From Roseateles sp. XES5 (GTDB lineage Bacteria; Pseudomonadota; Alphaproteobacteria; Rhizobiales; Rhizobiaceae), in assembly GCF_020535545.1 (NCBI RefSeq), contig NZ_CP084752.1, positions 3,003,501 through 3,067,500 on the forward strand: a stretch of DNA of 64,000 nucleotides, read 5' to 3'. The notes below the pieces were generated by a model, which did not search any database, had not been told where the DNA came from, and was given only the letters and a program-made list of their open reading frames with translations. Every line of letters starts with the position of its first letter. Position 1 is the stretch's first letter. Both the position numbers and the translations under genes were made by a program. This document shows positions 17,855 to 26,160 of this stretch, piece after piece.

Positions 17855-18447
17855 CGATGGCGCCGGTCTATCTGGTCGATGACGACGAGGGGGTGCGCAG
17901 CGCGCTTTCGCTGCTGCTCGGCACCTATGGCATTCGCATCGAGACCTTCGGCGACCCTACCGCCTTCCTGGCGCGCGCGCCGAAACTGAAGCCGGGGGTG
18001 CTGCTGCTCGACCTGCGCATGCCCGCCATCACCGGCCTGCAACTGCATGAAAGGCTTGCCGCCATCGGCTGCGACTGGCCGACCATCATCTGTACCGGCC
18101 ATGGCGACGTGCATGCCTGCCGGCGCGCCTTCAAGGCGGGCGTCGTCGATTTCCTCACCAAGCCCATCGACGAGCAGGTGCTGATCGAGGCCCTGCAGCA
18201 GGCCTCCGGCGCGCTCGACGCGCATGCGGAAAGGGCCGAGGCGGCAAAGCTGGTGGCGCAGCTCACCGACCGCGAGCGCGAGGTGCTGGATATGGTGGGG
18301 CGCGGCTGGTCGACGAAGGAGATCGCCGACAGCCTGCAACTGTCGCCGCGCACGGTGGATACGCATCGGGCGAATATAGCCCAGAAACTCGGCACGACCT
18401 CGGTCGCGGAGTTTGCGCGCTTCGCCCTCATCGGACAGGCTCCGTAG
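17851..18447 (+). CDS. FixJ-family response regulator
   Basis: Two-domain regulator of 198 residues. The receiver domain has the acidic pocket VDDDEG, phospho-acceptor D54 in LLDLRMPAITG and the conserved Lys in LTKPIDEQVL. A linker leads to a LuxR-type helix-turn-helix (LTDREREVLDMVGRG, STKEIADSLQLSPRTVDTHR). The start ATG overlaps the kinase stop, so the pair is translationally coupled and should form one phosphorelay. Likely targets are the upstream importer operon and the downstream secreted protein, but no binding site could be assigned. Confidence 0.94.
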   Translation: MTMAPVYLVDDDEGVRSALSLLLGTYGIRIETFGDPTAFLARAPKLKPGVLLLDLRMPAITGLQLHERLAAIGCDWPTIICTGHGDVHACRRAFKAGVVDFLTKPIDEQVLIEALQQASGALDAHAERAEAAKLVAQLTDREREVLDMVGRGWSTKEIADSLQLSPRTVDTHRANIAQKLGTTSVAEFARFALIGQAP

Positions 18448-18554
18448 CCTTACGGACGCCGCTCCGTCCGTCCACCGATACCGGAAAACGTGGAAATCTC
18501 CGAAAAGAGGGCGTCGCCGCAAACGAGATGGAGCGGCCCCAGATGGAGATCACC

Positions 18555-19040
18555 ATGAAGACGTTCGTTGCCACTGCCTTTGCCGCTCTCACCCTTGCCG
18601 GCGCCGCCCATGCCGAAATCCTGACCGAGCGCAACATGCCGCTCGACATCGCCGTCGAAGCCGCCGACGCTGCCGTGAAGGCCTGCGCTGCCAAGAAGTT
18701 CAATGTAACGGTTGCCGTCGTCGACCGTGCCGGCGTCACCCGCGTCGTCCTGCGCGCCGACCGCGCCGGCCCGCATACCCTCGACAGCGCCGTCCGCAAG
18801 GCGTTCACGGCGGCCTCCTTCCGCACGCCGACCCAGAAGATCGCTGAAAATGTCGGCAAGAACCCGGCTGCCGCCCAGCTCGTTTCCATCGAAGGCCTGC
18901 TGGTTCTCGCCGGCGGCGTTCCGGTCAAGGCCGGTGAAGAAACCATCGGCGCCATCGGCGTGGGCGGCGCACCGAGCGGCGACATCGACGACGAATGCGC
19001 CCGCGCCGGCATCGACGCCGTCAGCGCCAAGCTGAAGTAA
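18555..19040 (+). CDS. secreted HbpS/GlcG-family protein
   Basis: Protein of 161 residues of the HbpS/GlcG (DUF336) family with a clear Sec signal peptide (MKTFVATAFAALTLAGAAHA), so it is periplasmic or secreted. The mature domain shows family signatures: VAVVDRAGVTRVVLRAD, SAVRKAFTAASFRTPT, and the C-terminal GAIGVGGAPSGDIDDECARAG. Some members bind heme or form octamers. The ATG at 18555 has GGAG six bases upstream; ATGs at 18528 and 18543 are less likely and would spoil the signal peptide. It follows the response regulator by 107 bases on the same strand. In Streptomyces a secreted HbpS acts with the SenS/SenR kinase-regulator pair; this arrangement looks analogous. Confidence 0.88.
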   Translation: MKTFVATAFAALTLAGAAHAEILTERNMPLDIAVEAADAAVKACAAKKFNVTVAVVDRAGVTRVVLRADRAGPHTLDSAVRKAFTAASFRTPTQKIAENVGKNPAAAQLVSIEGLLVLAGGVPVKAGEETIGAIGVGGAPSGDIDDECARAGIDAVSAKLK

Positions 19041-19194
19041 GCCTTCGTCAGCCCGCTGCCGTCATCCCGGCCCATCCAGGGTTCGACGATGACGGAGGCG
19101 CTTTGCGAAGTCATGGCCTCGGCATCGTCGGATGCCGGGGTTTTTCCATTGCGGGCAAACGCATAGACTGGGCGGACGCATCAGGAGAATGTTC

Positions 19195-19557
19195 ATGCGC
19201 CCAACGATTCCCGCTCTCGCCGCCTGCCTGCTTCTTGCCGGACCGTCGCTCCTTTCGGCCAAGGATGCCGCCTATGTCGCCTGCGACAACGGTCTGCGCT
19301 GCCTGAAGGCGCCATGTCCCTCCACGACGGTGCGCGATCTTGCGACCGGCATGGAGTGGAAGGGCGCGTCGCCGGATATCAGCGGACTTTCGCAGGCCGA
19401 CCAGCAGCGCATCCGCGACACGGATGCCCTCTATTTCGGCCGCCTCGTGTTGCGCGGCCATATTGCACGGCAGGCAAAGGAGAACTCCACGCTGGTCGTC
19501 ACCGGTATTACGCGGAAGACGAAGCCGGCGGAGCGCCGACATTGCCCCAAAGGCTAG
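19195..19557 (+). CDS. small secreted Cys-containing protein of unknown function
   Basis: Hypothetical protein of 120 residues. A signal peptide (PTIPALAACLLLAGPSLLSA, cleavage near AKD) is followed by four cysteines in the mature part: CDNGLRC, APCPS and a final HCPKG, suggesting two disulphides in the periplasm. I chose the ATG at 19195, seven bases from AGGAG; the ATG at 19189 is too close to it. I do not recognise the family. The stop codon TAG is formed by the CTAG end of a repeat element that fills the gap to the next, convergent gene. Confidence 0.7.
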   Translation: MRPTIPALAACLLLAGPSLLSAKDAAYVACDNGLRCLKAPCPSTTVRDLATGMEWKGASPDISGLSQADQQRIRDTDALYFGRLVLRGHIARQAKENSTLVVTGITRKTKPAERRHCPKG

Positions 19558-19657
19558 AGCATGTCAGGTTCAGATTGAACCAGACATGCTCTAAATTCTT
19601 TTGTTTTCGTTTATCTTTTCGGGAAAACCGGTTCCCACTTTTCCCTGGCAAACTCTA
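19554..19657. repeat. 104-base palindromic intergenic element, copy A
   Basis: Bounded by CTAG on both sides. It begins with a long hairpin (AGAGCATGTC, GGTTCA / TGAACC, GACATGCTCT) followed by AATTCTTTTGTTTTCG and a second GC dyad around AACCGGTT. The stop codons of both convergent flanking genes are made from its terminal CTAGs. A related element of 103 bases lies at 35639-35741 in the opposite orientation. It probably also works as a bidirectional transcript end. Confidence 0.75.
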
Positions 19658-20317
19658 GTCGCGGTCGGGCGCGCCCAGCGGGAAGTAGCTGCGGTAGGGC
19701 CGCGCCTCGTCCACCGCGCGCGCGAAGGAGGGCCGGGCCAGCAGGCGGCGGCGGTAGGCCAGCACCCGGGGATGGGTCGCGCCGATGGCATGGGTCCAGT
19801 CGGCATAGAAGAGAAAGGGCGCGGCGCCGCAGTCGGCCAGGCTGAAGTGCTCGCCCGCGGCCCATTCACGCCCGTCGGCCAGATGGGCCTCCAGCCAGGC
19901 ATAGGCCCGGTCCAGCATGGCGCGCGCCTCGCTCACGCCATGGGCATCGCGCTGCTCGGGCGCGCGCAGGGCATCGAAGACGATCTTCTGCTGCGGGGTG
20001 GAGACGTAGTTGTCGAAGAAGCGGTCCAGCAGCCGCACTTCGAGGGCCGCCGCCGGATCGTCGGGAATGAGCCTCACCGGCCCCGGATAGTGTAGGCCGA
20101 GATATTCGATGACGATGCTGGCTTCCACGATGGTGCTGTCGCCGTCGACGAGGATGGGAAAGCGCTTGATCGGCCAGCGCGCCTCGAAATCGGCAAGCGT
20201 TTCGGGATCGGCGTGATCGAGCAGGCGATACTCGAAATCCGTGCCGTTCTCGTAAAGCGCCGTCAGCGCCTTCTGGCAGTAGCTCGAAAAAGGGTGGGCA
20301 TAGAGTACCGGCTTCAT
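19655..20317 (-). CDS. glutathione S-transferase family protein
   Basis: Protein of 220 residues with an N-terminal thioredoxin-like domain (LYAHPFSSYCQKALTALYENG; cis-Pro region RFPILVDGDSTIVEASIVIEY) and a C-terminal all-helical domain (AYAWLEAHLADGREWAAGEH, FSLADCGAAPFLFYAD). It probably binds glutathione and acts in detoxification or in a cytoplasmic conjugation step. The ATG at 20317 follows GGAGGTTGCC, a strong ribosome site. A 29-base dyad lies 34-62 bases upstream, likely an operator. The stop codon is supplied by the repeat element at its 3' end. Confidence 0.9.
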   Translation of the reverse strand: MKPVLYAHPFSSYCQKALTALYENGTDFEYRLLDHADPETLADFEARWPIKRFPILVDGDSTIVEASIVIEYLGLHYPGPVRLIPDDPAAALEVRLLDRFFDNYVSTPQQKIVFDALRAPEQRDAHGVSEARAMLDRAYAWLEAHLADGREWAAGEHFSLADCGAAPFLFYADWTHAIGATHPRVLAYRRRLLARPSFARAVDEARPYRSYFPLGAPDRD

Positions 20318-20350
20318 GGCAACCTCCGCGTCTTCGCGGACTGTTGTCGC

Positions 20351-20379
20351 AAATCTGATTGCAAAATGCAATCGGATTT
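20351..20379. promoter_or_regulatory. 29-base dyad upstream of the GST gene
   Basis: GATTGCA-AAA-TGCAATC with flanking AAATC and GATTT arms, so 12 of 13 positions on each side pair across the centre. It lies 34 bases upstream of the GST start and downstream of the small membrane gene stop. The size and symmetry fit an operator for a dimeric MarR/HxlR/ArsR-type repressor. No such regulator is adjacent. Confidence 0.6.
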
Positions 20380-20387
20380 TCCCTTGC

Positions 20388-20531
20388 TCACTCCGTCAGA
20401 CCCAGGAAGGCCCGCTGCAGGTCCTCGTTATGCGCCCGGGAGAACTGGCTGCGCGCGAGGGGGATTGCCAGAACCAGAAACACCAGGGCGGTCACGAACA
20501 GCGCGCCCGGGTTGAGAAGTCTTGTTTTCAC
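20388..20531 (-). CDS. 47-residue single-span membrane protein (GTG start)
   Basis: Not obvious from ATG-only searching. A GTG at 20531 with GAGGTGAT just upstream opens a frame of 47 codons beginning MKTRLLNPGALFVTALV, giving one hydrophobic helix at about residues 8-25 (ALFVTALVFLVLAIPLA) with basic residues on both sides and a polar C-terminal tail (SRAHNEDLQRAFLGLTE). It is divergent from the phosphoethanolamine transferase gene and upstream of the GST gene. I do not recognise it. Its placement suggests a small envelope or regulatory peptide. Coding is inferred from ribosome site, helix and charge pattern. Confidence 0.55.
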   Translation of the reverse strand: MKTRLLNPGALFVTALVFLVLAIPLARSQFSRAHNEDLQRAFLGLTE

Positions 20532-20707
20532 GCATCACCTCGTCATTCACGGCTCCTCATGCGCCGCGAAGCTGACTCTTGCCTGAACGCGCCCGCCGCT
20601 TCGTTCAGTCAGTTTCGTTCAGGCGGCTGTCAGCTTGGTCCGGCAGGGAAGGCGCAGAATGGCGGTCTCATGCGATGGATCGCCGGAATGGCATGAAAGG
20701 ACATCCC

Positions 20708-22345
20708 ATGCGCGAAGGAGCCGGCCGCAAAGCCTTCTGGCGGCCCGAACTCGGCAGCGTCACCGTCAGCATCCTGACGGCGCTCTACCTTCTGACCCTC
20801 ACCAACTGGAGCTTCTGGTCGAAGGGCTGGCTCTATCTGGAGGGGCGGCCGACGACGTTCGCCTCCATCGCCATCGGCATCGCCTGCCTCTACATCGCGC
20901 TCTGCGTCGCCGTTTCGGTGAAGTATGTGATGAAGCCGTTCTTCATCCTGCTCATCCTGTCGGCGGCGGCGGGCGCCTGGTTCATGGACCGGTTCGGCGT
21001 GATCATCGATATCGAGATGATCCGCAACGTGGCCGAGACGAACAGCGCCGAGGCCGGTCACCTCCTCACGCCGGGCTTCGTGCTGCACATGCTGGCCTAT
21101 GGGGTGCTGCCCTCGCTGCTGCTCGTCTGGGTGAAGGTTCGCCACCGCACGTTCTTCGCCAAGGTGCGGGGCAATCTCGCGGTCATCGTCCCGGCGCTCG
21201 TGCTCGCGCTTGTCGCCGGTCTTTCCCATGGCCGCATCTATGTCGCGGCCGTGCGCGCGCATCACGACTGGTTCGAGGTGTTGAACCCGTTCGTGCCGCT
21301 TGTCACCGCCGCCTATTTTGCCGCCGGTCAGTCCGGCGATCTCAATGCCGTCGCTGCCCCGCTCGGCGAGGATGCCCGCGTCGCCGACGTGCCGCTCACC
21401 GAACGCAAGCCGCGCCTGATGATCGTCGTTGCCGGGGAGACGGCGCGGGCCGACAATTTCTCCCTCGGCGGCTATGGCCGCGACACCAATCCGGAACTGG
21501 CGAAGAAGGACATCCGCTATTTCCCCGACACGACGAGCTGCGGCACCGCGACGGCCGTCTCGTTGCCCTGCATGTTCTCGGTCTATACGCGCGCCGAATA
21601 CACGCATCGCAAGGGCCTGGAGACGGAGAACCTGCTCGACGTGCTCACCCATGCCGGCGTGAAGGCCGAATGGTGGGACAACAATACCGGCAGCAAGTCG
21701 ATCGCCAAGCGTGTCAAGGAACGCTCGCTGATCGAAGGCGGAAACCCGCGCGACTGCTCGGGCGGCGAGTGCCGCGACCAGGTGATGCTCGACAATCTCG
21801 ATGCCTGGATCGGTTCGGTGAAGACGGATACCGTGCTGGTACTGCACCAGATCGGCAGCCACGGCCCGGCCTATTTCCAGCGCTATCCGGAAGAGTTCCG
21901 CCGCTTCACGCCCGATTGCCGCAGCACCGAGTTCTCCAACTGCACGAAGGAGGAGATCCTCAACGCCTATGACAATACCATCCTCTATACCGATCATATC
22001 CTTGCCGGGGTGATCGACCGGCTGCAGAAGCAGGAAGACCGTCTCGACGTCTCCATGCTCTACATGTCCGACCACGGCGAATCGCTCGGCGAACTCGGCC
22101 TCTACCTGCATGGCGCGCCCTATATGATCGCCCCGAGCGTGCAGACCCATGTGCCCTTCGTGCTCTGGCTCGGCAAGGACGAGAAGCCCGCCTATTCCAC
22201 GGCCTGCCTCGATGAGGAAACGAAGAAGCCGCAGTCGCACGACAACCTTTTCCACAGCGTGCTCGGCATGATGCGGGTGGAGACGACGGTGCGCGACCCG
22301 GCGCTGGACCTCGTGTCCAACTGCCGGCTCGGGGCTACCTCCTGA
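20708..22345 (+). CDS. eptA: lipid A phosphoethanolamine transferase
   Basis: Inner-membrane enzyme of 545 residues that transfers phosphoethanolamine from phosphatidylethanolamine to lipid A at the periplasmic face. Five N-terminal membrane helices lie in residues 16-175. The sulfatase-fold catalytic domain follows, with metal ligand E244 in AGETARADN, nucleophile T280 in SCGTATA, and metal-binding DHGESLGE and LHGAPY further on. Several Cys pairs (CSGGEC, CRSTEFSNC) give the periplasmic disulphides of this family. ATG 20708 follows AAAGGA. It is followed by a response regulator and sensor kinase in the same direction. The modification would reduce binding of cationic peptides such as polymyxin. 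Confidence 0.93.
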   Translation: MREGAGRKAFWRPELGSVTVSILTALYLLTLTNWSFWSKGWLYLEGRPTTFASIAIGIACLYIALCVAVSVKYVMKPFFILLILSAAAGAWFMDRFGVIIDIEMIRNVAETNSAEAGHLLTPGFVLHMLAYGVLPSLLLVWVKVRHRTFFAKVRGNLAVIVPALVLALVAGLSHGRIYVAAVRAHHDWFEVLNPFVPLVTAAYFAAGQSGDLNAVAAPLGEDARVADVPLTERKPRLMIVVAGETARADNFSLGGYGRDTNPELAKKDIRYFPDTTSCGTATAVSLPCMFSVYTRAEYTHRKGLETENLLDVLTHAGVKAEWWDNNTGSKSIAKRVKERSLIEGGNPRDCSGGECRDQVMLDNLDAWIGSVKTDTVLVLHQIGSHGPAYFQRYPEEFRRFTPDCRSTEFSNCTKEEILNAYDNTILYTDHILAGVIDRLQKQEDRLDVSMLYMSDHGESLGELGLYLHGAPYMIAPSVQTHVPFVLWLGKDEKPAYSTACLDEETKKPQSHDNLFHSVLGMMRVETTVRDPALDLVSNCRLGATS

Positions 22346-22419
22346 ATGCCAGGGCGGTGACAACGGGGGCGGGCGTCTTATATTCTCCGGATTCGGAAGG
22401 TGGCCACGAGGCCGCCGGG

Positions 22420-23094
22420 ATGCGGGGAAGCCAGCCTTTGAGAGTTCTGCTGATCGAGGACGACGCGGTTCTGGGCGAGGCGGTGCGCGACTATGTCGCC
22501 GGGCTCGGCCATGCGGTGGACTGGATGCAGACGCTGGAGGACGGCCGCAACGCCACCGGAACCGTCGATTACGACCTGATCCTTCTCGACCTGCGCCTGC
22601 CCGATGGCAGCGGGATTGCGCTGCTGACGAGCCTGCGCCGGGCGGGCATGGCGACGCCCATCATCATCCTGACGGCGCATGACCAGATTTCCGATCGCAT
22701 CGAGGGCCTGAACAGCGGGGCGGACGACTACCTCGTCAAGCCGTTCAACCTCGGCGAACTCGGCGCGCGCATGCTGGCCGTCGCCCGGCGCTATGCGGGC
22801 GCGGCGCTGCCGCTGCTTGAGGCCGGGCCGCTGACCATCCAGCTTGCCGACCGGCGGGTGCTGCGCGAGGGCAGGCCGGTCGATCTCTCCAGCCGCGAAT
22901 GGGCGGTCCTGGCGCGGCTTGCCGCCCGGCCGGACGCCGTCGTTTCCAAGGGGCAGATCGAGGAGGCGCTCTATGCCTTCGGTTCGGAGATCGAGAGCAA
23001 CACGGTGGAGGTCTATGTCAGCCGCCTGCGCAAGAAACTGGGCAAGGACTGCGTGGAAACCCTGCGCGGCATCGGTTACAGGCTGGGACGATGA
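22420..23094 (+). CDS. OmpR-family response regulator (PmrA-like)
   Basis: Two-domain regulator of 224 residues from this start. Receiver domain with acidic pocket IEDD, phospho-acceptor D57 (LLDLRLPDG) and conserved Lys in LVKPFN; then an OmpR winged helix (VDLSSREWAVLARL; SNTVEVYVSRLRKKLG; TLRGIGYRLGR). Start choice is uncertain: a TTG at 22438 has GGGGAAG seven bases upstream and would give LRVLLIEDD, the usual N-terminus of the family, so the protein may be six residues shorter. It lies 74 bases downstream of eptA and overlaps the kinase gene by four bases. It probably controls eptA. Confidence 0.92.
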   Translation: MRGSQPLRVLLIEDDAVLGEAVRDYVAGLGHAVDWMQTLEDGRNATGTVDYDLILLDLRLPDGSGIALLTSLRRAGMATPIIILTAHDQISDRIEGLNSGADDYLVKPFNLGELGARMLAVARRYAGAALPLLEAGPLTIQLADRRVLREGRPVDLSSREWAVLARLAARPDAVVSKGQIEEALYAFGSEIESNTVEVYVSRLRKKLGKDCVETLRGIGYRLGR

Positions 23095-24434
23095 AGGGGT
23101 TCAAAAGCCTTGCCGGCCAGTTGATGCTGTGGATCACCGTGACCATCACGCTGCTCTGGCTGGTGGCGGTGGGCTTCGGCGCGCTGGTCATGCAGGACGA
23201 GTTCGGCGAGATTTTCGACAGCGCCCTGCAGGAGACGGCCGAGCGGCTCGTGCCGCTGGTTTCCGACGGCCTGTTGCGGCCCGACGATCTCATCGCGCCG
23301 CGCCGTATCGAGGCGCTGCGCGGCCCCGCGGAAGAAGAATACCTGACCTATCAGGTGCGCGACGCAACCGGCCGCGTGCTGCTCCATTCGCAGACCGCCG
23401 CCGTCGAGCCCTTCGGCGCGCCGCTCGAAGTCGGCTTCTGGCAGGCCGAGACGGGCCGCATCTACACTGCCGGCACCCCCGACGGCACGATCTTCGTGCA
23501 GGTGAAGGATTCCGCTTCGGAGCGGCAGGAGGCCATGATGGAGGGCGCGCTCGCCCTGCTGCTGCCGGTGCTGCTCATCGTTCCCGTCACCATCGCCGCC
23601 GTGTGGTTCGTCGTGCGCCGGGTGCTTTCGCCGGTCGAAACCCTGCGTGCGGCCATCGGGGAGAAGGACGGCGGCAATCTCGCCGCCATCGAATCGGCCG
23701 GCCTGCCGCAGGAGCTGAAGCCGATCCTGCGCTCGGTCAATCTGCTGTTGTCGCGCCTGCGCGCAGCGTTTGCCGCCGAGCGGGAATTCACCTCCAACAG
23801 TGCGCACGAATTGCGCACGCCGATTGCCGGCGCGCTGGCGCAGACCCAGCTTCTCCTGTCCGAGCTGAAGGAGGCGCCGTCCAGGGCGCGCGCCCGGCAG
23901 ATCGAGGCGTCTTTGCAAAAGCTCGCCAAGCTCACGGAAAAGTTGCTCCAGCTGGCCCGCGCCGAAGCGGGCATCGGCATGACAGAAACCACATTCGATG
24001 TCGCGGACGTGGTCGGCGTCGTGGTGACGGACTTCCAGCGTGCTTCCGAGGATGCCGGACGGATCCGCAGCCGCAGCGCGCTTTCCGCCCCGATGCTGCG
24101 GGAAGGGACGGCGGATGCCTTCGCCATCGTCCTGCGCAATCTCATCGAGAATGCCCTGCTGCATGGGCGGGCGGATGAGCCGGTGGATATTTTCCTGACC
24201 GCCGAGGGCAATGTGCGCATCGAGAACGGTGCCGCGCCGCTTTCCGAGACGGAGCTGGCGGCGGTGCGCAAACGCTTTTCCCGCGGCAAGACGGTCGCCC
24301 CAGGCTCCGGTCTCGGTCTGTCCATCGCCGAGCGTCTGCTGGCGCAGATGCGGGCGAGCCTCGTCCTGACCTCGCCCATTCCCGGCCGTGTTGACGGTTT
24401 CCGGGCAGAAATCGTGTTTCCCGCCGCAGGCTGA
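23091..24434 (+). CDS. sensor histidine kinase (PmrB/QseC-like)
   Basis: Membrane kinase of 447 residues. Helix at about 13-35, a periplasmic sensor of about 120 residues, second helix at about 155-178 (LALLLPVLLIVPVTIAAV), HAMP-like linker, HisKA with H-box SNSAHELRTPIAGALAQ, and a short ATPase domain (N-box RNLIENALLHG; G2 GSGLGLSIAERLLAQ). The G1 region is degenerate: the usual DNGPGI is replaced by ENGAAPLSE, as seen in some QseC/PmrB relatives. ATG overlaps the regulator stop. With the regulator and eptA it forms an envelope-stress module, likely sensing cationic peptides, metal ions or pH. Confidence 0.92.
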   Translation: MKGFKSLAGQLMLWITVTITLLWLVAVGFGALVMQDEFGEIFDSALQETAERLVPLVSDGLLRPDDLIAPRRIEALRGPAEEEYLTYQVRDATGRVLLHSQTAAVEPFGAPLEVGFWQAETGRIYTAGTPDGTIFVQVKDSASERQEAMMEGALALLLPVLLIVPVTIAAVWFVVRRVLSPVETLRAAIGEKDGGNLAAIESAGLPQELKPILRSVNLLLSRLRAAFAAEREFTSNSAHELRTPIAGALAQTQLLLSELKEAPSRARARQIEASLQKLAKLTEKLLQLARAEAGIGMTETTFDVADVVGVVVTDFQRASEDAGRIRSRSALSAPMLREGTADAFAIVLRNLIENALLHGRADEPVDIFLTAEGNVRIENGAAPLSETELAAVRKRFSRGKTVAPGSGLGLSIAERLLAQMRASLVLTSPIPGRVDGFRAEIVFPAAG

Positions 24435-24605
24435 CACAAGCCGCGTCACACCTGCTCCATTTCCGAACAGCCTCGTTTTCCAGCGTTTCCGGTCCAGAAA
24501 GGACAGGAATGCTTCCCCATATTTTTCCCTTTGCATGTGAGAAAGGTGTGGCTTTATGCCGCATTGTGTGGTTTTCTGTGGCCATAATCAGAAAAGGTGG
24601 GGAAT

Positions 24606-24827
24606 ATGGGTCGTAAACCGGAAGACTATGCGCGGCTTTTGGCCAGCGCCCTTTGCAAGCTTCATGCCGCGGAGTGCCGTGGGGCATCGCCCCTCGTGTC
24701 GGACGACAGTCTCCGCGTCATCACCGACACCATTGCCGCAGCAATGGACGATGCCCGGAAAATCCATGTCGAACAGGAAGTTGCGGCGATGCGTGAACGC
24801 CGCGAGCGACTTCATCTGCATTCCTGA
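24606..24827 (+). CDS. conserved-looking small protein, 73 residues
   Basis: Hypothetical soluble protein, mostly helical and charged (RKPEDYARLLASALCKLH; SDDSLRVITDTIAAAMDD; EQEVAAMRERRERL). ATG 24606 has GGGGAAT directly upstream, and codon use is like its neighbours. A competing frame at 24556 has no ribosome site. It stands alone, 171 bases after the kinase. No family or function recognised. Confidence 0.6.
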   Translation: MGRKPEDYARLLASALCKLHAAECRGASPLVSDDSLRVITDTIAAAMDDARKIHVEQEVAAMRERRERLHLHS

Positions 24828-24952
24828 CGCTGCATCCTGACAGCGCCGTCGCCTGGGTTCCGCGCGACGGCGGCCTGCCTCATGGATGACTTTCCCGTTG
24901 TGGCGCGATAGGTCTTTGCACCTATGCGCAACGATTCCGGGGAGGGGCTGAC

Positions 24953-25729
24953 ATGGCGGACTGGGGCAGGACTGGCGACGGCAGGATCGCATTGGTCACG
25001 GGCGGCGGCACGGGCATCGGGCTTGCCGTCGCGCGCGGCCTCAGCGGAGAAGGCTATACGGTCGTCATTACCGGGCGGCGCCCCGCGGTGCTGGAAAAGG
25101 CGGCGGCGGAGATTTCCGCCGAAACCGGACATCCGGTGCGCGGCATGGCCTGCGACGTCGGCGATCCCTTGCAGGTGGCGGCGGTCTTTGCCGAAGTGAA
25201 GCAGGAATTCGGCCGCCTCGACGTGCTGGTCAACAATGCCGGCTCCAACGTATCGCCGGCGCTTCTGGAGGATATTCCCTTCGAGGAATGGTCGAGCATT
25301 CTTGCCGCCAATCTCACGGGCGCCTTCCTCTGCACGCAGCACGCCTTCAAGATCATGAAGCGCCAGAGCCCGCGCGGCGGCCGCATCATCAACAACGGCT
25401 CGATCTCGGCCTATGCGCCGCGCCCCAACTCCGCCCCCTACACGGCCACCAAGCACGCTATCAGTGGGCTGACCAAGGCCCTGGCCCTGGACGGCCGGGC
25501 CTTCGACATTGCCGTGGGCCAGCTCGACATCGGCAATGCCCTGACCGAGATGGCCGCACGGATGAGCGCCGGCATCCTCCAGCCGAACGGCGAGATCGCC
25601 TCCGAGCCGACCATGTCGGTCAAGCACGTCGCCGATGCCGTGATCTACATGGCCAGTCTGCCGCTCGACGCCAATGTGCTGACCATGACGCTCATGGCGA
25701 CGAACATGCCCTTCGTCGGGCGGGGGTAG
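24953..25729 (+). CDS. short-chain dehydrogenase/reductase (SDR family)
   Basis: NAD(P)-dependent oxidoreductase of 258 residues. Rossmann motif TGGGTGIG at about residues 16-23, NNAGS at about 92, catalytic Ser in [10 protein letters not shown] and the Y-x-x-x-K motif YTATK at about 162. Classical SDR length. The C-terminal third departs from the usual pattern ([33 protein letters not shown]) as in a rhizobial SDR subgroup of unknown substrate. It is monocistronic, with a GGGGAGGG ribosome site just upstream. Substrate not predictable. Confidence 0.92.
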   Translation: MADWGRTGDGRIALVTGGGTGIGLAVARGLSGEGYTVVITGRRPAVLEKAAAEISAETGHPVRGMACDVGDPLQVAAVFAEVKQEFGRLDVLVNNAGSNVSPALLEDIPFEEWSSILAANLTGAFLCTQHAFKIMKRQSPRGGRIINNGSISAYAPRPNSAPYTATKHAISGLTKALALDGRAFDIAVGQLDIGNALTEMAARMSAGILQPNGEIASEPTMSVKHVADAVIYMASLPLDANVLTMTLMATNMPFVGRG

Positions 25730-25840
25730 GGCGGGCGCCATCGGTTCCGGGGCCGCGAACCAAGGGTCGCAGCTTCCGGAACGACGAGCCTTTCTGAAAG
25801 AGCCAAAGGGGCGCCGAAAGCAGCCCCTGGGTGCCAAGCC

Positions 25841-26095
25841 TTACCGGCGCGGCTCGCCGCCCTGCGCGTAGACCGATTTCTGCTGGAACTTGAACACGTG
25901 CCCGCAGCGGCAGCGGATCATGTGTTTGTCCGGATATTTCGATGCGCGTTCGGTGATGAAGCCGTGCGGCAGTGCGTCCACGGTGAAATCCGGGTTCTTG
26001 CGGGTCGGCATGTCGTCCTCGGAGACCTCCGCATAGCCGGAATTGCCGCACATGGCGCATTCGAGTTTGCGCGAATAGCGGTCGCGGGCGGCCAT
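25841..26095 (-). CDS. small zinc-ribbon-like protein, 84 residues
   Basis: Hypothetical protein with one C-x2-C (C13, C16 in LECAMCGNSG) and a second pair C62-x-C64 (MIRCRCGHVF), which together could hold one zinc ion. Rich in charged residues, no signal peptide. GGAGC lies upstream of the ATG. Its 3' end faces the SDR gene; the 111-base gap holds only a weak GGGGC...GCCCC dyad. Similar short zinc-ribbon proteins are common in alphaproteobacteria without assigned function. Confidence 0.7.
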   Translation of the reverse strand: MAARDRYSRKLECAMCGNSGYAEVSEDDMPTRKNPDFTVDALPHGFITERASKYPDKHMIRCRCGHVFKFQQKSVYAQGGEPRR

Positions 26096-26160
26096 GGCAT
26101 GCTCCTTCGTCGGAATCGGGTTCGCCGTTAATAGGCATCGCCTCCGCCGGTTTCAATGCT

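Noticed and set aside
24556..24840. 94-codon frame overlapping the 73-residue small gene
   Set aside because: No ribosome site, Cys/Trp/Arg-rich composition without pattern; the other frame has a good GGGGA site and protein-like composition.
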